A stretch of 64,000 nt of DNA, taken from contig NZ_BMUC01000010.1 in NCBI RefSeq assembly GCF_014649995.1, forward strand, positions 217,012-281,011, read 5' to 3'. This document shows, in pieces, positions 22,722 to 33,593 of the stretch. The translations under genes were made by a program, and so were the position numbers. The notes below the pieces were generated by a model. That model was not told the origin of the DNA, made no database searches, and saw only the letters and a list, made by a program, of their open reading frames with translations. Each line of letters opens with the position of its first letter. Positions within the stretch are counted from its first letter, which is position 1. Source of the stretch: Streptomyces griseoflavus (GTDB lineage: Bacteria; Actinomycetota; Actinomycetes; Streptomycetales; Streptomycetaceae).

Positions 22722-23494
22722 CAGGCCGGGACGAGGGAGAGGAAGTGGCGCAGATAGCGGGGGTTGACGCGGTCCATCGGCAGCAGCACGCAGAAGTCGG
22801 CCACCCCGAAGTCCACGTCGTGCGCGGGCTCCCCGCAGACCCAGGCGCCGAGCCGGAGGTAGCCGCGCAGCAGGGCGGGCAGCCCGGCGGGGGCGACGGC
22901 GGGTGCCGTGCTCCGCGGCAGCCAGGGCAGCAGCGGGCGCACGCGGTACTCCTCGGGCGCGAGGTGCCCGGCCCGCACCCGGTCCCAGGCGGCGGAGGCG
23001 AGCGCGCCACCGTCGGCGAGCGGGACGGAGCAGCAGCCGGCCAGCCAGCCGTGGCCGCGGTCGGTCATGTAGCGGGCGATGCCCGCCCAGATGAGGCCGA
23101 TGACCGCGCCGTCGCGGTGGCCGGGATGCACACAGGAGCGGCCGACCTCGACGAGCGAGGGCCGTATCGCGTCGAGGGCCGACAGGTCGAACTCGCTCTC
23201 CGCGTACAGCCGCCCGGCGGTCCCCGCGCGCTCGGGCGGCAGCAGGCGGTACGTGCCGACGACCTGCCCGGTCGCCTCCTCGCGCACCAGCAGGTGGTCG
23301 CAGTGGGCGTCGAAGGGGTCGACGTCCAGGCCCGGCCGGGGGGTGGACAGCAGGGCGCCCATCTCCCCGGCGAAGACGTCGTGGCGAAGGCGCTGCGCGG
23401 CCCGCACGTCCTCCTCGTCGCGGGCGAGGGTGACGGTGTAGCGGGTGGGGGCGGTGGGCCGCGGGGGGTGGTCGACGGTCAGCACGCCGGTCAT
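22721..23494 (-). CDS. GNAT-type acyltransferase, probable OlsB (ornithine N-acyltransferase)
   Basis: 257 aa. OlsB-family features: VTLARDEEDVRAAQRLRHDVFAGEMGA, PFDAHCDHLLVRE, VVGTYRLLPPERA, LVEVGRSCVHPGHRDGAVI and a C-terminal FGVADFCVLLPMDRVNPRYLRHFL. Transfers 3-hydroxyacyl chains from ACP to ornithine. ATG 23494 follows GGAGAG. First gene of the two-gene ornithine-lipid operon. S. coelicolor has a comparable adjacent pair. Confidence 0.87.
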   Translation of the reverse strand: MTGVLTVDHPPRPTAPTRYTVTLARDEEDVRAAQRLRHDVFAGEMGALLSTPRPGLDVDPFDAHCDHLLVREEATGQVVGTYRLLPPERAGTAGRLYAESEFDLSALDAIRPSLVEVGRSCVHPGHRDGAVIGLIWAGIARYMTDRGHGWLAGCCSVPLADGGALASAAWDRVRAGHLAPEEYRVRPLLPWLPRSTAPAVAPAGLPALLRGYLRLGAWVCGEPAHDVDFGVADFCVLLPMDRVNPRYLRHFLSLVPA

Positions 23495-23625
23495 GGCTCT
23501 CTCCTGATCACGCACCGGAGCGGGAGTGGGGACACCCCCGTTCTCCCGAGCCGGGTTGGCTGCCGCGTGACCGGAGCCGGGAGCGCGGATGTGGAGATGC
23601 TGAATGCCAGGAGCGGCGGAGCGAC

Positions 23626-23659
23626 ACGGGGCCGGGAGGAGCACCTCTCCCGGCCCCGT
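23626..23659 (-). terminator. Terminator hairpin downstream of sdhB
   Basis: 13-bp perfect stem ACGGGGCCGGGAG / CTCCCGGCCCCGT with an 8-nt loop, about 75 nt beyond the sdhB stop and before the olsB promoter region. Confidence 0.75.
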
Positions 23660-23734
23660 CCGTCCGCTCCTCGGGCGAACGTCCGGTGAAACGCCGCGGG
23701 CGCGGGGCGCGGCGTCGTGCGGGGTGGAGCGGCG

Positions 23735-24480
23735 CTACCGCTTGCCCGCCTTGCGGGTGGCCCGCAGCCACTCCCTGTTCATCGCCGTGATGGAGGTCAG
23801 CGGAATCCCCTTGGGACAGGCGGTGGCGCACTCGCCCGCGAGCGTGCACCCGCCGAACCCCTCGTCGTCCATCTGCGCCACCATGTCCAGGACCCGCGTC
23901 TCGCGCTCGGGAGCCCCCTGCGGCAGCACGTTCAGATGGTTGATCTTCGCGGAGGTGAACAGCATCGCCGCCCCGTTGGGGCAGGCCGCCACGCACGCCC
24001 CGCACCCGATGCACTCCGCGTGCTCGAAGGCGAAATCGGCGTCCGGCTTCGGCACCGGTGTGGCGTGGGCCTCGGGCGCGGATCCGGTGGGCGCGGTGAT
24101 GTAGCCGCCGGCCTCGATGATGCGGTCGAAGGCCGACCGGTCGACCACCAGGTCCTTCACGACCGGGAAGGCGGACGCCCGCCACGGCTCGACGTCGATG
24201 GTGTCGCCGTCCTTGAAGGACCGCATGTGCAGCTGGCAGGTGGTGGTGCGCTCGGGCCCGTGGGCGTCGCCGTTGATGACCAGCGAGCAGGCGCCGCAGA
24301 TGCCCTCGCGGCAGTCGTGGTCGAAGGCGACGGGGTCCTCGCCCCTGAGGATGAGTTCCTCGTTGAGGGTGTCGAGCATCTCCAGGAAGGACATGTCGGG
24401 TGAGATGCCGTCCACCTCGTACGTGGACATGGCGCCGTCGGCGTCGGCGTTCTTCTGCCGCCAGACGCGCAGGGTGAGCT

Positions 24481-24484
<4 letters not shown>
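23735..24484 (-). CDS. sdhB: Succinate dehydrogenase iron-sulfur subunit SdhB
   Basis: 249 aa. Passes electrons from FAD to the membrane quinone site through three Fe-S clusters. N-terminal [2Fe-2S] motif [16 protein letters not shown]-terminal ferredoxin motifs [15 protein letters not shown] and [17 protein letters not shown]. Overlaps sdhA by 4 nt (ATGA). Last gene of sdhCAB; note the FRD/SDH b558-type operon order. Confidence 0.96.
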
Positions 24485-26430
<1,946 letters not shown>

Positions 26431-26432
26431 GT

Positions 26433-27140
26433 TCAGCTCACCACTCCGGTCATGACACCCACGGGCACGGCGAGGAAGCCGGCCGTGAGCAGCAGCGCGA
26501 GGACGTCGGCGACGGCCTTCAGGGCACGGTCCCGGGTACGGCTGCCGACGCCGAGGGTCTGGGCGGCGCTCCAGAAGCCGTGCCGGATGTGCAGGCCGAC
26601 GGCGAGCATCGCGACGATGTAGATCGCGTTGCCGTACCAGGTGGAGAAGGTGTCCACCACGTTCTGGTAGGGCTTGCCCGACTCGAAGCCACCGGAGTGC
26701 ACGGTGCCGGTGGTCAGGTCGAGGATGTGCCAGACGATGAACAGGCCGAGGATGATCCCGCCCCAGCGCATGGTGCGCGTGGCGTAGCCGGCCCGCGGCT
26801 TCTTGTGCACGTACTTGCTGGGCCGCGCCTTGATGTCCCGGCGGCTGAGCTGGTACGCGGAGACGGCGTGGGCGACGACCGCGACGACCAGCACGACGCG
26901 GATCACCCAGAGCGTCCACTCGTAGTGCATGAGCGGCTCGCCCACGGTGCGCAGCCAGTGCGCGTAGTGGTTGAACTCGTCGGTCCCGAAGAAGATCTTC
27001 AGGTTTCCGAGCATGTGGGCGACCAGGTAGAGCAGCATGACGAGGCCGCTGACCGCCATCACTGTCTTCTTGCCGACGGTCGAGTTCCACACGGTGCGTG
27101 CCATGGACGGCCGTCGGTCCGTCCGCGTTGCCAGAGCCAT
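26433..27140 (-). CDS. sdhC: Succinate dehydrogenase cytochrome b558-type membrane subunit SdhC
   Basis: 235 aa. Five-helix di-haem-type anchor: hydrophobic spans near [72 protein letters not shown] and [15 protein letters not shown]. Haem-ligand His candidates sit in [20 protein letters not shown] and HIRHGF. ATG 27140; MARTVW at 27104 is an alternative start. A LysR gene is divergent with a palindrome between them. Confidence 0.94.
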   Translation of the reverse strand: MALATRTDRRPSMARTVWNSTVGKKTVMAVSGLVMLLYLVAHMLGNLKIFFGTDEFNHYAHWLRTVGEPLMHYEWTLWVIRVVLVVAVVAHAVSAYQLSRRDIKARPSKYVHKKPRAGYATRTMRWGGIILGLFIVWHILDLTTGTVHSGGFESGKPYQNVVDTFSTWYGNAIYIVAMLAVGLHIRHGFWSAAQTLGVGSRTRDRALKAVADVLALLLTAGFLAVPVGVMTGVVS

Positions 27141-27200
27141 GCCATCAGACGCTAGGGCCGGAGGGCCCCATCGGTCCAAGACATGGTCCGCCTCGTTCTG

Positions 27201-27218
27201 ATAGGCGGTGGCTATGCT
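27201..27218. promoter_or_regulatory. LysR-type box and -10 element between sdhC and the divergent lysR
   Basis: ATAG (27201-27204) and CTAT (27212-27215) form an inverted repeat with 7-nt spacing and fit the T-N11-A LysR box. TATGCT (27213-27218) sits 6 nt before the lysR ATG, giving an apparent leaderless transcript whose -10 overlaps the box, as expected for autorepression. Confidence 0.5.
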
Positions 27219-27224
27219 GGCTGG

Positions 27225-28109
27225 ATGCAGTTCCAGCAGCTCCAGTACTTCGTGGCGGTCGCCGAGACCCGGCACTTCACCCGGGCCGCCGAGCTCGTCC
27301 ATGTCGCGCAGCCGTCCCTGTCCCAGCAGATCAAGGCGCTGGAGCGGGAGCTGGGGGCGGATCTGTTCGGGCGGGCGCGCGGCAACATCACACTGACCGA
27401 CGCGGGCGAGGCGCTGCTGCCGCTGGCGCGGCGCATCCTGGCCGACGCGGACACGGCGCGGCACGAGGTGCAGGAGGTGGCGCAGCTGCGCGGCGGGCGG
27501 GTGCGGCTGGGGGCGACGCCCAGTCTGTGCACCGGCCTGCTGCCCGACGTGCTGCGTGCCTTCCACGACCGGTATCCGGGCGTGCGGCTGCTGATCGAGG
27601 AGGGCGGATCGCACGACCTGGTGCGGGAGCTGGCGCGGGGGGCGCTGGATCTGGCCCTGGTGGTGCTGCCGCTGCCGACGCCGTCGCCCTCCCTGACCAC
27701 GGTCGAGTTGCTGCGGGAGGACCTGGTGGTGGTGTCGTCGCCGGACGTCGCGCGGCCGGGGCGGGGGCGGCGCACCGTGCGGATCGCCGATCTGGAGGGT
27801 GAGCGGCTGGTGATGTTCCGGCACGGGTACGACCTGCGCGAGCTGACGGTGGCGGCCTGCCGGGCGGAGGGGTTCGAGCCGGAGTTCGCGGTGGAGGGCG
27901 GCGAGATGGACGCCGTGCTGGGATTCGTGCGCGCGGGGCTGGGGGTGGCGGTGGTGCCGCGGATGGTCGCCGCGCGGTCGGGACACGGGCTGCGGGTCAC
28001 TCCGCTGGCGCGGCCGGGACTGCGTCGCGCGATCGCCCTGGCCCACCGCAGCGACGTGGCCCCGCCCCGGGCGGCGCGGGAGCTGCAGCGGATGCTGCTG
28101 GAGCGCTGA
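27225..28109 (+). CDS. LysR-family regulator, candidate regulator of sdhCAB
   Basis: 294 aa from ATG 27225 (MQFQQLQYFVAVAETRHFTRAAE). HTH around VAQPSLSQQIKALERELGADLF and a standard substrate-binding domain. Divergent from sdhC with an 84-bp gap holding a T-N11-A palindrome. Control of succinate dehydrogenase is inferred from position only; a nearby in-frame start at 27183 is less likely because it would span the palindrome. Confidence 0.9.
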   Translation: MQFQQLQYFVAVAETRHFTRAAELVHVAQPSLSQQIKALERELGADLFGRARGNITLTDAGEALLPLARRILADADTARHEVQEVAQLRGGRVRLGATPSLCTGLLPDVLRAFHDRYPGVRLLIEEGGSHDLVRELARGALDLALVVLPLPTPSPSLTTVELLREDLVVVSSPDVARPGRGRRTVRIADLEGERLVMFRHGYDLRELTVAACRAEGFEPEFAVEGGEMDAVLGFVRAGLGVAVVPRMVAARSGHGLRVTPLARPGLRRAIALAHRSDVAPPRAARELQRMLLER

Positions 28110-28193
28110 CGCGGGTGGCGCGCGCGGGGATTCCTCGCCCTCCGCCCCTTCGGGCTTCGCCCCCGGACCCCCGTGCGCGGCTCCTCGCGTCCC

Positions 28194-28547
28194 TCAGGGC
28201 GTCGGCGTTGCCTGGTGGTAGTACATGCGCCAACCCGTGTCCTCGTCCTGCTCGCGCCACAGGGAGCTGCGCAGGGCCCGGCGCCCGTCGAAGCGTGTCT
28301 CGTACGTGAGGTGCACCAGACCGGGGGCCAGGAGCACCCCGGTGATCTCCGACGGCTCGTGAACCGGTCCGTCGGCCGAGCTGCCGGGGTGGTCGTGCAG
28401 CTCGGCGATCATCTCCTCGTACGTGTAGCGCCGGCCGGAGGCTCCCACCTCGGTGAACGCCGGGTCCAGCAGGCGCACGACCTCGGTGCGGGAGGACCGT
28501 ACCGCCGGGTCCATGAGCCGCAGCTCACCCTCGATCGCCGCTCGCAC
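28194..28547 (-). CDS. SnoaL/NTF2-like (DUF4440-type) protein
   Basis: About 117 aa. NTF2-like fold features: IEGELRLMDPAVRSSRTEVVRLLDPAFTEVGASGRRY, YTYEEMIAEL, and LVHLTYETRF ... SSLWREQDEDTGWRMYYHQ. The cone-shaped fold binds small ligands or has lost activity; no catalytic set is evident. GTG 28547 follows GGGAG; GTG 28574 or TTG 28592 are also in frame, and the last would overlap the rmdA stop. Third gene of the methyltransferase-rmdA unit. Confidence 0.78.
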   Translation of the reverse strand: MRAAIEGELRLMDPAVRSSRTEVVRLLDPAFTEVGASGRRYTYEEMIAELHDHPGSSADGPVHEPSEITGVLLAPGLVHLTYETRFDGRRALRSSLWREQDEDTGWRMYYHQATPTP

Positions 28548-28588
28548 CGAGTCTCTCTCCCGGCTCGTCCCCACCGTTCCCGACCTGC

Positions 28589-30733
28589 TCAACCCGTCGC
28601 GTCCACCAGCGCCAGCTCGTGCAGGCGCTCCGGCGGGCCCGGGCGGGCGTAGTACCAGCCCTGGGCCGTGTCGCAGCCCAGGATGCGCAGCTGTTCGGCC
28701 TGGGCGCCCGTCTCCACGCCCTCCACCGTGACCGCGAGGTCGAGGCTGTGGGCCAGGGAGACGATGCCCTCGACGATCTTGAGGTCGACGGGGTCGGCCG
28801 GGAACTGCTGCATGCTCTGGGTGAAGGAACGGTCCAGCTTCAGGACGCTCACCGGGAGCCGGCGCAGATTGGCCAGGTTGGAGTAGCCGGTGCCGAAGTC
28901 GTCCAGGGCGATGTCGACGCCCATCTCCGCCAGGCGGCGCAGCGGCTTCAGCAGATCGTCGTCCGCTCCGATCAGCGCCGACTCGGTCACCTCCAGGCAC
29001 AGCGCGTCGGGCTCGACCCCCGTGCGTTCCAGGATCTCCACGGTGTCCTGGACCAGCCCCGGGTGGGTGAGCTGGCAGGGCGAGAGGTTGACGTTGACGC
29101 GCAGCGGGCCGAGGGCCTCCGCACCGCCGTGCCGGTCCTGCCACTCCCGTGCCTGGCGCACAGACTGCTCCAGCACCCAGCGGCCCAGCGGCACGATGAG
29201 TCCCGTGTGCTCGGCGAGCGGGATGAACCGGTCCGGGGAGAGCACCCCGTGCTGCGGGTGCAGCCAGCGCACCAGCGCCTCGGCTCCCCGGACGCTCCCG
29301 TCACCGAGGTGCACCAGCGGCTGGTACTCGATGAAGAACTCGCCCCGGTCCAGGGCCGTCGGCAGCGCCGTGGTGAGCCCGTGCCGGGTGATGGCGCGGG
29401 CGTCGGCCTCCGGGTCGGCGAGCTCGAAACGGTTGCCGCCCGCCGACTTGGCCCGGTACATGGTGATGTCGGCGCTGCGCAGGACCTCCGCCGGGCTGCG
29501 CTCACCGGCCGGTCCCTCGACGATGCCGATGCTGCCGCGCACGGTCAGCTCACGGCCGTCGGCGCTGATCGGGGCGAGCAGCGCGTTCATGATGCGGGCG
29601 GCGAGCTCGTCGACCGTGCGCCGGGTGTCCGGGCCGGTGGTCAGCGCCACGAACTCGTCGCCGCCGAGCCGCGCCACCATCTCGCCGGGCGCGGTGGCGC
29701 AGGCCTGGAGCCGGTCGGCGACCTCGACGAGCAGCCGGTCGCCGGCTGCGTGCCCGAGGCTGTCGTTGACGGTCTTGAAGCCGTCCAGGTCGAGGTAGCA
29801 CAGTCCGAACCGCTGCCCCTCGCCGGCGCCGAGCGCCTTCTCCAGCCGCTCGAAGAAGAACGTCCGGTTGGGCAGCCCGGTGAGCGCGTCGTGGGTGGCC
29901 TCGTAGCGCAGGCGCAGGTTGAGCAGCCGCCGCTCGGTGGTGTCCTCCATGAGGGCGAGCTGGTACTGCGGTTCGCCGTCGGCGTCGCGCAGCAGGGACA
30001 CCGTCAGGTTGGTCCACAGGACCGTTCCGTCGGGGCGGTAGAAGGCCTTCTCGAGGTGGTAGTGCTCGCGCTCGCCGCTCACCAGTTCCTCGTAGAGCCG
30101 CCAGGTCTGCGGAGGGTCGTCGGGGTGGACCCAGTCCCTGACGTTGCGGCCGCGCAGGCCCTGCTCGGACAGGCCGAACATGCGCCGCAGCGCGCCGTTG
30201 ACCTGGAAGATGTTGCCGTCCAGGTCGGCTATGGCGATGCCTATCGCCGCGCCCTCGAAGACCGCGCGGAAGCGGGCCTCGGTGGCGTGCAGCGCCTGCG
30301 CCACCACGCCCTGGGCCTCCAGCGCGGCCCGTGCGATGGCCTCCTGCTCGGCCAGCGTCCGCTCCCGCAGCGCCTGCGCGAACCCGGCGGCCATGGCGTG
30401 CTGGAGCCTGGCGCTGCGTGCCCTGAGGTCCTCGCGGTCGCCGTCCTCGCCGCAGTACAGGACGAGATAGGCGTCCACGCAGTCCAGGGTGCGGCTGAGC
30501 GCCTCGGGGTCGGTGCAGTGTTCGCGGACCAGGGACGCGCCGGCCTGCCTGCCCGCGTCCGCGTCGAACGATCTGGCCCGCAGCGCCCGGCTCAGCAGCC
30601 GGGCCAGCGGCAGCAGACGCGCCTCGAACTCGGAGCGGGTCGACGAGGTCGAGGTCACCGGGAAGACGGCCCGGCTCCAGATCGTCGCGAACCGGCGAAG
30701 TCTGTCCTCCGGCCCGTCCGGCTCCGCGCTCAC
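28589..30733 (-). CDS. rmdA: RmdA-like PAS-GGDEF-EAL cyclic di-GMP enzyme
   Basis: 714 aa. Domain order: N-terminal helical sensor (about 1-150), PAS with PAC (about 155-275; FRAVFEGAAIGIAIADLDGN), GGDEF (about 285-445; intact RLGGDEFVAL) and EAL (about 460-710; intact AEALVRWLHP, later ALDDFGTGYSN and EGVET). It matches S. coelicolor RmdA, a c-di-GMP phosphodiesterase needed for normal morphological development. GTG 30733 overlaps the methyltransferase stop by 4 nt (GTGA). Both active-site motifs look functional, so net activity cannot be decided from sequence. Confidence 0.9.
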   Translation of the reverse strand: MSAEPDGPEDRLRRFATIWSRAVFPVTSTSSTRSEFEARLLPLARLLSRALRARSFDADAGRQAGASLVREHCTDPEALSRTLDCVDAYLVLYCGEDGDREDLRARSARLQHAMAAGFAQALRERTLAEQEAIARAALEAQGVVAQALHATEARFRAVFEGAAIGIAIADLDGNIFQVNGALRRMFGLSEQGLRGRNVRDWVHPDDPPQTWRLYEELVSGEREHYHLEKAFYRPDGTVLWTNLTVSLLRDADGEPQYQLALMEDTTERRLLNLRLRYEATHDALTGLPNRTFFFERLEKALGAGEGQRFGLCYLDLDGFKTVNDSLGHAAGDRLLVEVADRLQACATAPGEMVARLGGDEFVALTTGPDTRRTVDELAARIMNALLAPISADGRELTVRGSIGIVEGPAGERSPAEVLRSADITMYRAKSAGGNRFELADPEADARAITRHGLTTALPTALDRGEFFIEYQPLVHLGDGSVRGAEALVRWLHPQHGVLSPDRFIPLAEHTGLIVPLGRWVLEQSVRQAREWQDRHGGAEALGPLRVNVNLSPCQLTHPGLVQDTVEILERTGVEPDALCLEVTESALIGADDDLLKPLRRLAEMGVDIALDDFGTGYSNLANLRRLPVSVLKLDRSFTQSMQQFPADPVDLKIVEGIVSLAHSLDLAVTVEGVETGAQAEQLRILGCDTAQGWYYARPGPPERLHELALVDATG

Positions 30734-31542
30734 GCCGTACGCCCCACGCCCGCGAATCCGGAGAAGGCGTAGGGATCCTCGTCCTCCGGTGCGGTGTCGG
30801 GCCGCCACCGCGGCATCGGCACCAGTCCGGGTTCCACCATGTCGTACCCCTCGAAGAACCGCGCGATCTCGTCGCGCGTGCGCATGATCAGCGGATTGCG
30901 GATGTTCTGGTACACGTCCACCGCGCCCTCGGCACGTTCCGGCGGCAGCGGGATCCCGTCGTAGGAGGCGTGGGTGAGTACGAGCATGCTGCCGGGCGCG
31001 AGCGCCTCACGCAGTTCGGTCACCGCCGCATACGGGTCGTCCGCGTCTTCCACGAAATGCAGTATGGCAACGAGAAGCAGCGCCACCGGCCGGTTCAGGT
31101 CGATCAGCCGGAGCAGTTCGGGACTGTTCAGGATCTCCCCGGGCTTTCGGAGGTCCGCCGCGAGGATGCCCGCGCCGTCGGTTCCCTGGAGAACCGCCTG
31201 GCTGTGCGCCACGGCCACCGGGTCGTGGTCGACGTACATCACTCGGGCGTCCGGAGCTGCCGCCCGCGCCACCTCGTGGACGTTGCCGAACGTCGGAATG
31301 CCGGAGCCGATGTCCAGGAACTGGGTGATGCCCTCGGCGGCGGCGAAACGCACCGCCCGGCGCATGAACGCCCGGTTCGCCTGCATGATCTTGGGCAGGC
31401 CCGGCATGAACTCCATGGCCTTGCGGGCCGCTTCCCGGTCGACCTCGAAGTTGTGCGATCCGCCCAGGTAGTAGTCGTACATCCGGGAGACGCTGGGCAC
31501 CGAGATGTCGATGCTCCGGGGAGCCCAGGCGGGACGCTCCAT
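30730..31542 (-). CDS. SAM-dependent methyltransferase of the DUF574 (PF04672) family
   Basis: 270 aa from ATG 31542 (MERPAWAP), with GGAGAG upstream. Features: SVSRMYDYYLGGSHNFEVDREAA, the SAM-loop region FLDIGSGIPTFGNVHEVA, VMYVDHDPVAVAHS and LVLTHASYD. The family is abundant in Streptomyces with unknown substrates. It is co-translated with rmdA (4-nt overlap), which suggests a shared regulatory or developmental role (inference). Confidence 0.88.
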   Translation of the reverse strand: MERPAWAPRSIDISVPSVSRMYDYYLGGSHNFEVDREAARKAMEFMPGLPKIMQANRAFMRRAVRFAAAEGITQFLDIGSGIPTFGNVHEVARAAAPDARVMYVDHDPVAVAHSQAVLQGTDGAGILAADLRKPGEILNSPELLRLIDLNRPVALLLVAILHFVEDADDPYAAVTELREALAPGSMLVLTHASYDGIPLPPERAEGAVDVYQNIRNPLIMRTRDEIARFFEGYDMVEPGLVPMPRWRPDTAPEDEDPYAFSGFAGVGRTA

Positions 31543-31864
31543 GCAACTCTCCACAACGTAGGCGATCCGGTGTTCGAGCAGAGGCTACTGATCGCCTGCC
31601 AATCGGGCGAGCCCAAACGGAAATTGACCGTCCGTTCCCGGTCACTGCCAATGGCACGTGCCGAATCGGTATACCCGTATGCGTGACGAGAAGTGTCCGC
31701 GGCATTCCGGAGAGTTCCGGCACGTCGAGAAGTTCCCGGCGAAGAGTGCCGATATTTCCCCGGGTTCAGGTGAAGCACGGCAAAACGGTCCGCCCCTCCG
31801 CGGGCTGCGGAGGGGCGGACACTCGGCCGGCGGCATCCGGAGCGGACGACACCTTGGGAGGTAG
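31543..31864. other. Intergenic region, AT-richer left part, terminator at the right
   Basis: No gene seen. The part from 31580 to 31780 is less GC-rich than its surroundings and probably holds the promoter of the methyltransferase-rmdA operon. The right part holds the hairpin at 31788-31820. Confidence 0.5.
31788..31820 (-). terminator. Terminator hairpin downstream of the SCO0930-family lipoprotein gene
   Basis: Perfect 14-bp stem GTCCGCCCCTCCGC / GCGGAGGGGCGGAC with a 5-nt loop, 45 nt beyond the lipoprotein stop. Confidence 0.8.
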
Positions 31865-32794
31865 TTACTTCTCCGAAGCGCCGACCGGCTTTCCGTCGGG
31901 GCGCACGGCGTACCAGGTGCCGCCCACGCCCTGACCGTTGGTGTCGCCGGCGGCCTTGTCACCGGCGAAGGTGTAGATGGGCCAGCAGTTGATGGTCTGC
32001 TGGGCGGCGCCGTCCGGGCGGGTGAAGGTCATGTAGTTCTTCTTCTGGATGCCCTTGGTGTCCGCGAAGTCGACCGGTGCCACCACCGGCCACTTCTCCA
32101 GGCAGGCGCCGGTGCAGGCCGACACGGGCTTCGGCCAGGCCTCGTCCTTCATGAAGCGGTAGACCGTCATGCCGTTCCTGTCGACGACGATCTCGCCCAG
32201 CTTGGGATCCTGGCGGGTGGACAGCCCCGCCTGCGCGGCCCCTCGCGCCTTCTTGCCCTCGGGGGTGAAGGCGAACCACTTGCCGCCCACACCCTGCCCC
32301 TTGGCGTCCCCCGCGTTGACGTCCTTGACGTACCGGTAGGCGGGCCAGCCGTCGACGGTGAGCTGCTTGGTGCCGTCGGCCCGGGTGACCTCTCCCAGCA
32401 GCGCCTCGTCGATGCCCTCGCCGGCCGAGGCGTCGTCGGCGGGCACCGGCGGCCAGGTCTTGGCGCAGTCGTCCTCGCAGTTGGACTTGGGCGGCTTCGC
32501 GGTGTCCTGGTCGAAGCGGTACAGGGTCAGGCCCAGGTTGTCGGTCACCACCTTGCCCAGTTCGGCGTTGGTGGAGACGTTCAGCTCGCCCGCGGTGTCG
32601 GCGGGGCTCGCCGCGCCCTGCCCGCCGCCGGCCTGGTCACCGCCGCCGGCGGTGCCCGCGGCGCCGGGCGCGGCCGTGGCACCCACGTTCTGGCTGACGG
32701 GGGGCGGCGGGGCGTCCTGACCGCACGCGGTGGTCAGGGCCAGCACCGCCGCGGCGCTCGCCACCAGTGAGGCGGTCCGCCAGGTGGTCTTCAT
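31865..32794 (-). CDS. SCO0930-family lipoprotein with secreted repeats of unknown function
   Basis: 309 aa. Lipoprotein signal MKTTWRTASLVASAAAVLALTTAC with lipobox TTAC. A low-complexity Gly/Ala linker follows, then repeated Lipoprotein_15-type units with Cys-x3-Cys cores: GLTLYRFDQDT ... CEDDCAKTWPP ... WPAYRYVKD and GMTVYRFMKDEAWPKP ... CTGACLEKWPV ... WPIYTFAGD. The two halves repeat the pattern, each ending in GDxxGQGVGGxWxA. Function is unknown; the cell-surface location is clear. Confidence 0.92.
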   Translation of the reverse strand: MKTTWRTASLVASAAAVLALTTACGQDAPPPPVSQNVGATAAPGAAGTAGGGDQAGGGQGAASPADTAGELNVSTNAELGKVVTDNLGLTLYRFDQDTAKPPKSNCEDDCAKTWPPVPADDASAGEGIDEALLGEVTRADGTKQLTVDGWPAYRYVKDVNAGDAKGQGVGGKWFAFTPEGKKARGAAQAGLSTRQDPKLGEIVVDRNGMTVYRFMKDEAWPKPVSACTGACLEKWPVVAPVDFADTKGIQKKNYMTFTRPDGAAQQTINCWPIYTFAGDKAAGDTNGQGVGGTWYAVRPDGKPVGASEK

Positions 32795-32963
32795 CGTCAA
32801 CTCCACATCATCGACCAGGTCTTGCAGCGCCCTGCTGTGCCGCCGCTCGACGATGGGTACGCACGGAAGCACGCCTCGTGTTCAACGGCGGCCCGGTTTT
32901 CTTTCTTTAACTCCTTCGGGGCAATCACCGGGCTGCCACGCGTGACCGGGCGGTTCCCGACTC

Positions 32964-33563
32964 ATGATCCTCGTCGTGCAACCTCTCGTACGGACCCAAT
33001 CCCGCGCCGCGGCAGGCGCGTTGGCCGCGGCGGCGCTGGTCTGGGCGCTCGCCGGGGCGCCCGGCGCGGCGGTGGCCGACGCCTGCGCGTACGCCTCGAC
33101 GGGACCGGGCGGCACGGAGGCGGTGGCGATCGCGGGCAGCATCACCTGGACGGACCCCCCGCCCTGCGTGCCGGCCCCGACCCCGACGCCCACCCCCACG
33201 CCCACTCCGACACCGCCACCGCCACCGCCACCGCCGGCGCCGACTCCCCCGCCGAGTCCCGATCCGACACCGGATCCGCCCCCGCCCAAGGCCCGTCCGG
33301 TGCCGCCGCCGGCGCCCGTGGCCCCCGCGCCACCGCCCCCGCCGGCCCGGCCCGAGCCACCGCCACCGCCACCGCCATCGCCACCGCCGGCGCCGCCGCC
33401 GGACCCGCCGAAGCCCCGGCCGTCCGCCGCGCCCGTGCACTATCCGGCGTACCGCGCGGCCCCGGCACCGAAGCCCACCGGTGGCGCCACGTCGCCGCTC
33501 ACCTTCGTCCTGCTCATCACGACGCCCGCGGTGGTCGCCATCGCCGCGCTGCGTCCGCGCTGA
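32964..33563 (+). CDS. Proline-rich secreted protein with C-terminal membrane anchor
   Basis: 199 aa. N-terminal signal (AAAGALAAAALVWALAGAPGAAVA then DACAY), a short globular part, a long Pro-rich stalk (about residues 67-160) of PTPTPTP, PPPPPP and PPPAP units, and a C-terminal hydrophobic span (PLTFVLLITTPAVVAIAAL) ending RPR. The architecture suits a wall-spanning stalk anchored at the C-terminus. It precedes the DUF4239 gene by 30 bp, likely one operon. The strong Pro bias could make any single call doubtful, but signal, stalk and anchor together support it. Confidence 0.75.
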   Translation: MILVVQPLVRTQSRAAAGALAAAALVWALAGAPGAAVADACAYASTGPGGTEAVAIAGSITWTDPPPCVPAPTPTPTPTPTPTPPPPPPPPAPTPPPSPDPTPDPPPPKARPVPPPAPVAPAPPPPPARPEPPPPPPPSPPPAPPPDPPKPRPSAAPVHYPAYRAAPAPKPTGGATSPLTFVLLITTPAVVAIAALRPR

Positions 33564-33593
33564 GACCCGCCCGACCCCTTCTGGAGGCACCTC

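Noticed and set aside
28619-30772. 717-codon plus-strand frame opposite rmdA
   Set aside because: Antisense shadow of the PAS-GGDEF-EAL gene.
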